Shown piece after piece: positions 1 to 6,891 of a DNA stretch of 64,000 nucleotides. The DNA is from Bacteroidaceae bacterium. Lineage in GTDB: Bacteria > Bacteroidota > Bacteroidia > Bacteroidales > Bacteroidaceae. The stretch lies in contig JAFZVN010000076.1 in the NCBI GenBank assembly GCA_017617805.1, forward strand, positions 1-64,000, written 5' to 3'. How positions within the stretch are numbered: the first letter of the stretch is position 1; each line of letters begins with the position of its first letter. A program made the translations under genes and the position numbers. A model generated the notes under the pieces. That model had not been told where the DNA came from and searched no databases. It worked only from the letters and a program-made list of their open reading frames with translations.

Positions 1-34
1 CATTGACTGGCCGCAGACGTTTCTTCATAAAGAC

Positions 35-72
35 AAAAGCCGTGCCAGCACTTTCATACTGACACGACTTTT
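35..72 (-). terminator. Putative terminator downstream of the HU-like gene
   Basis: An imperfect inverted repeat pairs AAAAGCCGTG with CACGACTTTT around an 18-nt loop, leaving a T-run on the minus strand. It lies about 60 bp after the stop codon of the minus-strand HU-like gene. The first 28 bases could also be the start of another minus-strand gene (ATG at 28-26), but only nine codons are visible, so I do not call it. Confidence 0.45.
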
Positions 73-130
73 CTTTCTGACTGACAATGTGGCATAATCA
101 TTATGTCACTTTCTGCCAGAATTGACGTCT

Positions 131-751
131 TTATTTCTTCACATACACCTTGCTCTTTCCCATCAATACACAGCGGATGCCGTTCTCTCGCTCTTCACAG
201 AACGCATTCAGCTCTTTATCAGCCTTCACACGCCCCAAGCCTGTCAGGGTCATATAATCACGCACACTCATGCAGCCCTTCTCCTCTATATATTTCAATG
301 CCATCTGTCTGCGTTCCTCCTGCGTCGCAGAACCTCCTAACTGCTCTTTGGCACTTTTCGTACGATTCAACTCCGTCGATTTGCGTAAATCACGCAGCCA
401 TTCCTTCTCAGGCAAGAAGTTGATCTTCTTGATATACACTCCATCCTGATTGGCGTGAACCTTCAGTCTCTTCGGAGAATTCCTCTCCTCCTCCGTCAAC
501 AGCCCCAGAATCAGGTCGAACGTGCCCAAACCATCAATCTTCACGGAGTGTCCTTCTGACAGATAGGAATTCAGCACCTCGGGCAGCGCTTTCGTCACTC
601 CCTCAAACCAACTGCGACTCATATTCGTCACATCCACAAACGCATTCCCAATCGTGTTGTGAGGGATGCAATGTGCATGCTTCACCTTCGGATAAAACTT
701 CTTTTCGCCAGTCTTATGAATGTCTGGCATCTCTTGCATAATGTATTCCAT
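131..751 (-). CDS. HU-like DNA-binding protein (HU-HIG family)
   Basis: A 206-residue protein. Residues about 8-120 resemble the Bacteroidota-type HU/IHF-like domain (HU-HIG), with the pattern of a helical dimerisation part followed by the core VKIDGLGTFDLIL around residue 72. The C-terminal third is a helical segment with MALKYIEEKGCMSVRDYM and looks like a small winged-helix-type module. It probably binds and bends DNA; the target is unknown. ATGs at residues 1, 5 and 8 are all possible starts; the longest is given. A -7 box about 310 bp upstream implies a long leader that contains an inverted repeat. Family assignment is from pattern recognition, not a search. Confidence 0.75.
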   Translation of the reverse strand: MEYIMQEMPDIHKTGEKKFYPKVKHAHCIPHNTIGNAFVDVTNMSRSWFEGVTKALPEVLNSYLSEGHSVKIDGLGTFDLILGLLTEEERNSPKRLKVHANQDGVYIKKINFLPEKEWLRDLRKSTELNRTKSAKEQLGGSATQEERRQMALKYIEEKGCMSVRDYMTLTGLGRVKADKELNAFCEERENGIRCVLMGKSKVYVKK

Positions 752-790
752 ATCTTTGCTTATAATTAGTTATACACTCTACTTTCGGAT

Positions 791-1025
791 GTTTATTTGA
801 ACACGAATTACACGAATCTTACGAATGCCTTGCAGACAGAGATGTTATTGCACGAAGCCGTGGACGGCGACGAATTTTACGAATGCTTCGCCAACCACTA
901 GCCGGATGGTTCGTGTAATTCGTTGTGCAGTAGGCACACTTAGAGAACCTTCAACTCGGCGAAGCCAAATCCCAACTTGTGACTCATGATTCGTGTATTT
1001 TCGTGTAATTCGTGTTCAAATGAAC
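791..1025. repeat. Long inverted repeat in the HU-gene leader
   Basis: Arms at 791-816 and 1000-1025 match at 25 of 26 positions as reverse complements. Both arms are built from a roughly 9-bp unit containing CACGAATTA. The interior (817-999) repeats the motif twice more (ACGAATTTTACGAATG, TTCGTGTAATTCG) and has no gene. It lies between the HU-like gene and its likely promoter, so it should be transcribed as a hairpin. Confidence 0.8.
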
Positions 1026-1061
1026 AAATGTGAAACTTAAATTGTTTAGTATACTTTTTTG

Positions 1062-1069
1062 CAAAGGTA
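1062..1069 (-). promoter_or_regulatory. -7 box for the HU-like gene
   Basis: CAAAGGTA on the plus strand reads TACCTTTG on the minus strand, the typical Bacteroidota -7 element. It is the only good match upstream of the gene ending at 131. The predicted leader is about 300 nt. Confidence 0.6.
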
Positions 1070-1107
1070 GCGCATTCTTTTTAAACAAACAAGGCTTTCC
1101 GCAAAAT

Positions 1108-1191
1108 TTCTAAAGTTTCAAAATATTTTTTCCAACTTTAGAAATATTTTTTGAAACTTTCAAATTATTTTTTGAAACTTTCAAAATTTAT
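1108..1191. repeat. Four-unit 21-bp tandem array with palindromic core
   Basis: Units begin at 1108, 1129, 1150 and 1171, exactly 21 bp apart. The last two units contain the near-palindrome TTTGAAACTTTCAAA; the first two contain variants with CTAAAG and CTTTAG. Each unit ends in a T-rich tract. The array lies just upstream of the minus-strand promoter at 1062-1069, so phased T-tracts (two helical turns) would bend this DNA. Confidence 0.75.
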
Positions 1192-1326
1192 TTGCCATTA
1201 GGGGAAAAGAAAGAAGGATAAGGGGGAAAACTAAAAATGGATACTGAGGGAATGAATCTTCAAGGATGACAAAGATGTGTCATTAAAAGAAACTATGGAG
1301 AAGAAAACTCCATAGATGTAAAGAAA

Positions 1327-1397
1327 TACGCCTTGTTCTTTTGTTGATAGGAAAGTTCTCTGTAAATTTGCAGCGTGAACAATAAAAGCAAGGCGTA
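1327..1397 (+). promoter_or_regulatory. Promoter for the DUF4261 gene, framed by an inverted repeat
   Basis: A -33 TTTG (1340-1343) is 19 bp before a -7 box TAAATTTG (1363-1370). TACGCCTTG at 1327-1335 is mirrored by CAAGGCGTA at 1389-1397, so the promoter is bracketed by a perfect 9-bp inverted repeat. Two more hairpins lie upstream: ATGACA/TGTCAT (1266-1283) and CTATGGAG/CTCCATAG (1293-1315). Confidence 0.5.
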
Positions 1398-1540
1398 TGA
1401 CAGCAGTATTACTTCATCCACTATGGGTATTAATGATAAGTCTTTCGTTGATGACAGACAATCAACGTTGGCTGATAGAAAAATACTTTAGAGGCTTTGA
1501 CGTGGAGAACGTACCAGCGGTAAAAAATGAAGGATCACAT

Positions 1541-2329
1541 ATGGGATTATTTGATAAATGGAAAAAGAAGAAGGTGGTGGAGCCACCAGAAAGTGGAGTC
1601 TTTATTGCAATGGTGTTGCTTGAAGACGTGGCATTTGATCATGAAAAGTTCTTTCAGGATCTGGATTCCGATTGGGGAATTAGACCTGATTCAACAGGAG
1701 AAAACATAGAAGATGATTATTCTTTTATGTATGACGATATGTTTGTGGGGGTATCTCTAATACGTATGCCTGTCCCCAATGATGAATCTGTACATCTGGC
1801 CGAGACGAATTATTATTGGCCAGAAGCTGCCGAAGTGGCAAAACGTCACAAGGCACATTTACTGATATCTGTGTTGGGACATCATGCACCTTGTTGGCCC
1901 GAGGCAAGTACAATAGTTAGGGTGGTTTCATCTTGTTGTAAACAGAAAGGAGTGCTTGGTGTGGATGCAAATGGAACGGTTTATCAACCAGAGTATTATA
2001 CGGAATGTGCAGCTTTGTTTGATCAGAATTTATTACCTATCCAGGATCTTGTTTGGGTAGGACTTATACCTACTAAAAAAGGTGTCCATATTTACACTAA
2101 TGGTATGGAATCTTTTGGTAAGTTCGACATGGAAGTGATGGAGTGGAAAGGAGGATTGGAAGAGGCAGTCGATTTCATGTATGACATTGTCATCTATGCA
2201 ACAGACGAGAACATCACCCTTCATGATGGTGAGACAATCGGTCGTACGGCTGACCAAAAATTCCCCATTACACTTAGTCCTAGTAGTCTGGAGAAAGGAA
2301 AGATGACATTGAAGATAAAGGTGAAATAG
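1541..2329 (+). CDS. DUF4261 domain protein
   Basis: A 262-residue soluble protein starting MGLFDKWKKKK. It matches my knowledge of DUF4261 proteins: a short basic start, then an alpha/beta domain with the segments SGVFIAMVLLEDV and VSLIRMPVPNDE. Function is unknown. The open frame extends upstream to 1397, but those codons look non-coding in composition, and this start gives the expected N-terminus. There is no clear ribosome-binding site, as is common in this phylum. The gene is monocistronic and convergent with the zeta-toxin-like gene, with a shared terminator between them. Confidence 0.7.
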   Translation: MGLFDKWKKKKVVEPPESGVFIAMVLLEDVAFDHEKFFQDLDSDWGIRPDSTGENIEDDYSFMYDDMFVGVSLIRMPVPNDESVHLAETNYYWPEAAEVAKRHKAHLLISVLGHHAPCWPEASTIVRVVSSCCKQKGVLGVDANGTVYQPEYYTECAALFDQNLLPIQDLVWVGLIPTKKGVHIYTNGMESFGKFDMEVMEWKGGLEEAVDFMYDIVIYATDENITLHDGETIGRTADQKFPITLSPSSLEKGKMTLKIKVK

Positions 2330-2381
2330 TTGTCCATTCTACATAATGTATGATAAGGCGGTTTCTAATATATATCACTAT

Positions 2382-2421
2382 AAAGCAATCGAATGTGCCA
2401 ACACACATCCGATTGCTTTTT
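2382..2421. terminator. Bidirectional terminator
   Basis: A stem of 15 of 16 paired bases (AAAGCAATCG..ATGTG against CACAT..CGATTGCTTT) is flanked by A and T runs on both sides. It lies between two convergent genes and overlaps the last two bases of the zeta-toxin-like gene. Confidence 0.8.
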
Positions 2422-3016
2422 AATCCTTCACCAGCATCTTTGCCCATTCGGGTAGGTCCTCTGTATATTGTTTGAAGAGATTGCCATCTGTAGTGCGATA
2501 AAGCAAACGGGGAAGTTGATTGTCAATAGAGTTATCGTAAATATAAGCTCTATCGACAAAAGAAATGGCTTCTTCGGCATTGACCAGCGATTTGTAATAA
2601 CGTGAGATGATTTTAGAAATGGGCACTTCGTGACCTCCATTCAGGTAACGTTGCGTAATACGCGAAACATTGATAGAAGGGTCGGATGTACAAACGTAAA
2701 AGAATCGAATAAAGAAACCGGCATCTTTCGCTTTCTTGAGAAACTCCAGTTTCTCTGATGAAGAAAACACTGTTTCAAATACAAAGTCACATCTCTTCTC
2801 CAAATATTCATAGCGTAATTTCGTTGCCAGTTCGGCGGCTTTCAAAACAGCTTCTGGCGAGTTCCAATCCCCATATGTCTCTTGAGCAATGTTGTCAGGA
2901 TTGATGTACACACTATTGGCAGCCCATTCATCTTGAAGGAGTTGAATGGTCGTCGTGGTTTTGCCAGAACCATTAGGGCCAGCAACCACACAAAGGGTTG
3001 GTTTTCTGTCAGCCAT
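2420..3016 (-). CDS. Zeta-toxin-like P-loop kinase
   Basis: A 198-residue protein with a Walker A motif GPNGSGKT at residues 13-20, followed by YINPDNIAQ and FVFETVFSS. This is the arrangement of the zeta toxin / AAA_33-like family, whose toxin members phosphorylate UDP-sugars and block peptidoglycan synthesis. The start ATG at 3016 overlaps the stop of the small upstream gene by 8 bp, implying translational coupling. A longer frame to 3106 exists but overlaps that partner too far. Many Bacteroidota homologues are of unknown role, so toxicity is inference. Confidence 0.75.
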   Translation of the reverse strand: MADRKPTLCVVAGPNGSGKTTTTIQLLQDEWAANSVYINPDNIAQETYGDWNSPEAVLKAAELATKLRYEYLEKRCDFVFETVFSSSEKLEFLKKAKDAGFFIRFFYVCTSDPSINVSRITQRYLNGGHEVPISKIISRYYKSLVNAEEAISFVDRAYIYDNSIDNQLPRLLYRTTDGNLFKQYTEDLPEWAKMLVKD

Positions 3017-3212
3017 GAATGGACGCTTTACGTTGAGCACGCCTGACAGCAATCGTTTGAGCAGCATCTTGAAGCATCTTTTGCTTCTTCGCTTCTGCTC
3101 TTGCACTTGATTCCCTTGCTGCTGCTGCTACATCTTCCATCAGGGCGTGTAGCATCTCATCTGTTGGTTCTTCTGTGGATGTCAGTCGGTATTTCTTGTG
3201 AATCTCAGTCAT
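3009..3212 (-). CDS. Small helical partner of the zeta-toxin-like kinase
   Basis: A 67-residue protein, rich in Ala, Glu, Arg and Lys, predicted as almost all helix with a coiled-coil middle (AAAARESSARAEAKKQK). It is directly upstream of, and overlaps, the kinase gene. By position it could be an antitoxin, but it does not look like the three-helix epsilon antitoxin and I do not recognise a family. A -7 box lies 22 bp upstream. Confidence 0.6.
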   Translation of the reverse strand: MTEIHKKYRLTSTEEPTDEMLHALMEDVAAAARESSARAEAKKQKMLQDAAQTIAVRRAQRKASIHG

Positions 3213-3233
3213 ACGCTTATACTATTCATGCCG

Positions 3234-3352
3234 CAAAGATACAACATTTTCAAATATCCCACACGAATTTCGAGCATTTTTTGTGGACAAGCAGTGTTTT
3301 TCCGTATTTTCCATGAAAAACGAGAGAAAGTAAAATAAAATATGTAACTTTG
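3234..3352. promoter_or_regulatory. Divergent promoters: zeta-like pair and patatin gene
   Basis: Minus-strand -7 box TATCTTTG (3241-3234) serves the two-gene toxin-like operon; plus-strand -7 box TAACTTTG (3345-3352) serves the patatin gene. The boxes are about 100 bp apart in an AT-rich spacer. Confidence 0.6.
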
Positions 3353-3430
3353 CAAACGAATTGTAAAAGAATGATCAAATCAATCAAGAAAAGAGAAAAG
3401 ATGAAGAGATTTTCACATAGGCAGAGGAAT

Positions 3431-5680
3431 ATGAAAAAGATACTATTCATATTTGTGGCTATGCTGGTGTGTGGCGTGATGAACGCCCAGAGTGACAGCA
3501 TTGCGGTCAATCGGAAGAAAGTGGCTGTTGTGCTGAGTGGTGGTGGTGCGAAGGGAATGGCTCACATCGGTGTGCTGAAGGTGCTGGAACGGGCAGGCAT
3601 TCCTGTCGATATCATCACGGGCACGTCGATGGGTAGCATCATCGGTGGTCTCTATTCCATCGGCTATAATGCCCAGGCACTGGACTCGATGGTGAGGAAG
3701 CAGGATTGGAGCTACGTCATCACCGACAAGGAAGATCTGCGCAACCAAAGCCTCAGCGACCGCCAGAAGCAGAACACTTATGGGATTAGCAGAGGATTGA
3801 CAATCGGTAAGCGCGACAAGAGTGCTGGTGGATTGATCAAGGGCAAGAACTTGGCTGAGTTGTTCCAGCATCTGTGCATGGGCTATACCGATTCGCTCGA
3901 CTTCAATCATGACCTGCTCATCCCCTTCGCCTGTGTTGCCACTAACATTATGGACAACAGCGAGGTGGTGTTCCATAGCGGTCGATTGCCACAAGCCATG
4001 CGTGCCTCGATGGCCATTCCTGCGGCTTTCTCCCCTGTCAGGTTGGGTGATATGGTGCTGGTAGATGGAGGTCTGAAAAACAACTATCCAGTTGATGTGG
4101 CTCGTGATATGGGAGCGGACATCGTCATTGGAGTGACGCTGTCGGGCAAGCCGAAAACAGCTGAGGAAATTAGTGGGACGATGAGCATCGTGGGTCAGAT
4201 TATCGACATGAACTGTGTGAACAAATATGAGGAGAACAAGGCGATGACCGACCTCTACATGAATGTAGATCCGCGCGATTTCTCCACTGCCAGTTTCACT
4301 GCCGCTGCCATCGACTCGCTGATTCGTTATGGCGAGGAAGAGGCTGTGGCGCATTGGGACGAGATTGTGGCTCTGAAGAAGCGCATCGGGGTGGATGAAT
4401 CGTTCCGCCCCGTGATTTACCATCCGCTGCGTCCGCAGGTGATGACGGAGAAGATGTGTGTGAAGGCTTTCACCTTCGAGAACATGACACCGCCTGCCGA
4501 ACGGTTCCTGCGTCAGAAGTTTCACTTGAACAAGATAGACAGTATCGACGCGGAACTGGGACAGGAGCTGACTACGTCGATGCGCATCGACCTCTTCTAC
4601 CAGACAGCCGAGTGCCGTTTTGTGCCCGACGGAGACGGAGTGAATGTCATCCTCTCGGCTGGCAACCGTAAGTCGGTGCAGCTGTATGCTGGCATGCGCT
4701 ATGACACGGAGGACTATGCGGCGCTGCAATTGGGACTTGCCATCCCCTTCAAGACGGCTGTCCCCATCTATACCGACCTCACCGTCCGTCTGGGCAAACG
4801 CATGATGGCACGCGGAGAAATCACGTTCCATCCCAGTAGCTTTACTAGGCCCACACTCAGCTACACATTCCTGGACAACGACGTGGATGTGTACGTCAAA
4901 GGCGACATCGACTATAATATTCGTTACAACCAGTCGCAGGCCGAATTCGTGCCCGTCAACTTCAACCTGCGCCACTTCAACCTGCAGGGAGGCCTGCGGT
5001 GGGACTATTTGTACTATCGCAACAAGTTGGGTTCGGCAACGGCACAACAGATATCGCTGGAGAATGAACACTTCATCAGTTATCGTGCCCGTCTGAGTTA
5101 CAACAGCGAGGACGACTGGTATTTTCCCACACGTGGAGCACGATTCAATGGTGAGTATGCCTATGTGACCAGCGACTTTGCCAATCTCAACAAACGGGCT
5201 GATGACGGCACCAAGCTTGGCAAGACGACAGGCATGAGCGACATCAATGCGAACTGGCGCATCTCCTTCGCCCTCAACAAGCACTTGACGCTCCAACCTA
5301 TGATCTACGGGCGCATGCTCTTTGGCTCCTTCGCCCCACGCATCATGGCCAACACCATTGGCGGCAACTGGTTCGGTCGCCAGATGGAACAGCAAATGCC
5401 TTTTGTTGGCATTGGTCACATGGAGTATGCGGATGAAAAGTTCGTGGCCATCCAGCTGCAGGCACAGGAACGAATCGGCATCAGTCACTATGTGCTGCTC
5501 CGTCTGGCTTGCGCACAACAAGCCGAAAAGACAGCGAATCTCTTCGATGGCTGTCCCTTGTTTGGCGTTCAAGCTGGCTACTACTATAAAACTATGTTCG
5601 GCCCTCTGGGTGGCACCTTCGGCTACAGCAACTACACCAAAGAGCCATACTTCTTCCTCAACCTCGGCTATGAATTCTGA
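3431..5680 (+). CDS. Patatin-like phospholipase with C-terminal outer-membrane beta-barrel
   Basis: A 749-residue protein. Residues 1-20 are a signal peptide ending in MNAQ. The patatin domain follows: oxyanion loop GGGAKG at 37-42, nucleophile Ser66 in GTSMG, and catalytic Asp212 in VDGG. A short POTRA-like part (about 330-430) and a surface-antigen/BamA-type barrel fill the rest, which ends in LNLGYEF, a terminal aromatic as used by the BAM complex. The architecture resembles the PlpD type of autotransported lipase. It probably cleaves acyl esters of phospholipids, with the patatin part in the periplasm or exported through its own barrel. An in-frame ATG at 3350 exists; 3431 was chosen because it gives the signal peptide. 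Confidence 0.85.
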   Translation: MKKILFIFVAMLVCGVMNAQSDSIAVNRKKVAVVLSGGGAKGMAHIGVLKVLERAGIPVDIITGTSMGSIIGGLYSIGYNAQALDSMVRKQDWSYVITDKEDLRNQSLSDRQKQNTYGISRGLTIGKRDKSAGGLIKGKNLAELFQHLCMGYTDSLDFNHDLLIPFACVATNIMDNSEVVFHSGRLPQAMRASMAIPAAFSPVRLGDMVLVDGGLKNNYPVDVARDMGADIVIGVTLSGKPKTAEEISGTMSIVGQIIDMNCVNKYEENKAMTDLYMNVDPRDFSTASFTAAAIDSLIRYGEEEAVAHWDEIVALKKRIGVDESFRPVIYHPLRPQVMTEKMCVKAFTFENMTPPAERFLRQKFHLNKIDSIDAELGQELTTSMRIDLFYQTAECRFVPDGDGVNVILSAGNRKSVQLYAGMRYDTEDYAALQLGLAIPFKTAVPIYTDLTVRLGKRMMARGEITFHPSSFTRPTLSYTFLDNDVDVYVKGDIDYNIRYNQSQAEFVPVNFNLRHFNLQGGLRWDYLYYRNKLGSATAQQISLENEHFISYRARLSYNSEDDWYFPTRGARFNGEYAYVTSDFANLNKRADDGTKLGKTTGMSDINANWRISFALNKHLTLQPMIYGRMLFGSFAPRIMANTIGGNWFGRQMEQQMPFVGIGHMEYADEKFVAIQLQAQERIGISHYVLLRLACAQQAEKTANLFDGCPLFGVQAGYYYKTMFGPLGGTFGYSNYTKEPYFFLNLGYEF

Positions 5681-5684
5681 TACG

Positions 5685-6725
5685 TTATTTCTTGAGACTG
5701 AGGTATCGGAAGTTATTGTTGATGAGGGCTTGGACGAGTTCGGCTCCTCGGGTGGGGTAACCGTTGCTGTGGTCAACGCCTGCAAAGTCCATGAGGATGA
5801 TGCCTGTGGGACCTGCGGGATGGGTGGCGAGATAATTGAGGATGGCTTCGTGGGTGTGGGTGGCATTGTCACGATAGCCGTTGCTGAGCGAGATTTTCCT
5901 GCCGAAGAGAGATTCCACTTTGGAATAGGCGGAGGCGAAGTTGAAGACCCAGACGATGTGTTGTGGGTCTGAATAGTTCATGTGGGTGCTGCTGTCCAGC
6001 ATCTGGGCGATGGCATTGACCTTGAGGGTTACGCCTCCAGAGAAATGGGTGGCGGAGAAGTCTTGTACATAGAATTTGCCTGTGGCACCATGAATCCCCA
6101 CGATGGTTCCTGCTGTTTGCCGTTGCCAGTTGAGGCTGCCCGTCCAGTTCGTGAAGATGCCTCCGATAGGTTCATCGCTATAGTAGTTGCGACTGAGGAT
6201 GAGGATTTTCCCTCGTATGTCGCTGACTTTGAGGTTGGGTCGATAGTCGATGAGGAAGCGTCGGAATCGGTCTTGCCTGAGCAACTGCTGAATCCGTGTG
6301 TCGTAGGCATTCTTCACTTTGTCTCCTTCGGCTTCATGAAGCATGTGGATGATGACAAATTCGGTGGGATGGGCTTGGAGCGAATCGCAGAGGAGTTGCA
6401 GGGCGTGGTCGAATCGCATCTTGGTGGGCACGATGCCATGATGGATGTTGATATAGTTTTTATAGACGCTGGGACGCAGGTCGAAGGCTCTCACGCCGAT
6501 GTGCCATTGTTGGGCGATGTTGAGGTCTTGGGTGCGGGCATAGCGATTGCCAAACATTCCTAACCATCCACTGAATCCATATCCTGTGGCAGCATCATGT
6601 GCGCCAGGAATGGAGAGTGCTGCCACATACGCCTCATCAGGCAATCTGCTCATCCAGTCTTCTGCCAGAAGAGTAGCCGAATGCAAGGCGAAGGTGAGAA
6701 TGACTATGAGGATTCTATTCATCAT
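5685..6725 (-). CDS. Secreted PI-PLC X-domain protein
   Basis: About 346 residues with a signal peptide ending near LLAED. The core matches bacterial phosphatidylinositol-specific phospholipase C: SIPGAHDAAT with the first catalytic His at 43, and YINIHHG with the second at 95 or 96, plus the FDLRP strand between them. It should cleave phosphatidylinositol-type or related phosphodiesters by acid-base catalysis without metal. The start is 6725 or 6722 (two adjacent ATGs); upstream in-frame codons overlap the promoter. It is convergent with the patatin gene, 4 bp apart, with no terminator visible. Confidence 0.8.
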   Translation of the reverse strand: MMNRILIVILTFALHSATLLAEDWMSRLPDEAYVAALSIPGAHDAATGYGFSGWLGMFGNRYARTQDLNIAQQWHIGVRAFDLRPSVYKNYINIHHGIVPTKMRFDHALQLLCDSLQAHPTEFVIIHMLHEAEGDKVKNAYDTRIQQLLRQDRFRRFLIDYRPNLKVSDIRGKILILSRNYYSDEPIGGIFTNWTGSLNWQRQTAGTIVGIHGATGKFYVQDFSATHFSGGVTLKVNAIAQMLDSSTHMNYSDPQHIVWVFNFASAYSKVESLFGRKISLSNGYRDNATHTHEAILNYLATHPAGPTGIILMDFAGVDHSNGYPTRGAELVQALINNNFRYLSLKK

Positions 6726-6743
6726 GTGTGGATGATTATGCCG

Positions 6744-6833
6744 CAAAGGTAGCAATAATTGGAGAAAAATGGCATATTTGGTAAAGAAAATAAGCATTCT
6801 TTCCCTCACTTACCTGAATAATTCGTACCTTTG
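6744..6833. promoter_or_regulatory. Divergent promoters: PI-PLC and GH36 genes
   Basis: Minus-strand -7 box TACCTTTG (6751-6744) lies 19 bp before the PI-PLC start. Plus-strand -7 box TACCTTTG (6826-6833) lies 58 bp before the alpha-galactosidase start. Confidence 0.6.
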
Positions 6834-6891
6834 TGGTCGAAACCTGGAGGAGAAAACAATCAACTTGCCTGAACGATAACTTTAGAATGAT

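Noticed and set aside
1..28. Start of a minus-strand gene at the left edge (MKKRLRPVN)
   Set aside because: Only nine codons are visible and the likely terminator at 35-72 is too close for a promoter; it cannot be supported from this window.
791..1025. Insertion sequence
   Set aside because: The inverted repeat encloses only about 180 bp with no transposase frame and no visible target duplication; at most it is a non-autonomous remnant.
3443..5872. 809-codon open frame antisense to the patatin gene
   Set aside because: It mirrors a well-supported gene, has no recognisable domain, no promoter, and low-complexity composition typical of an antisense shadow.
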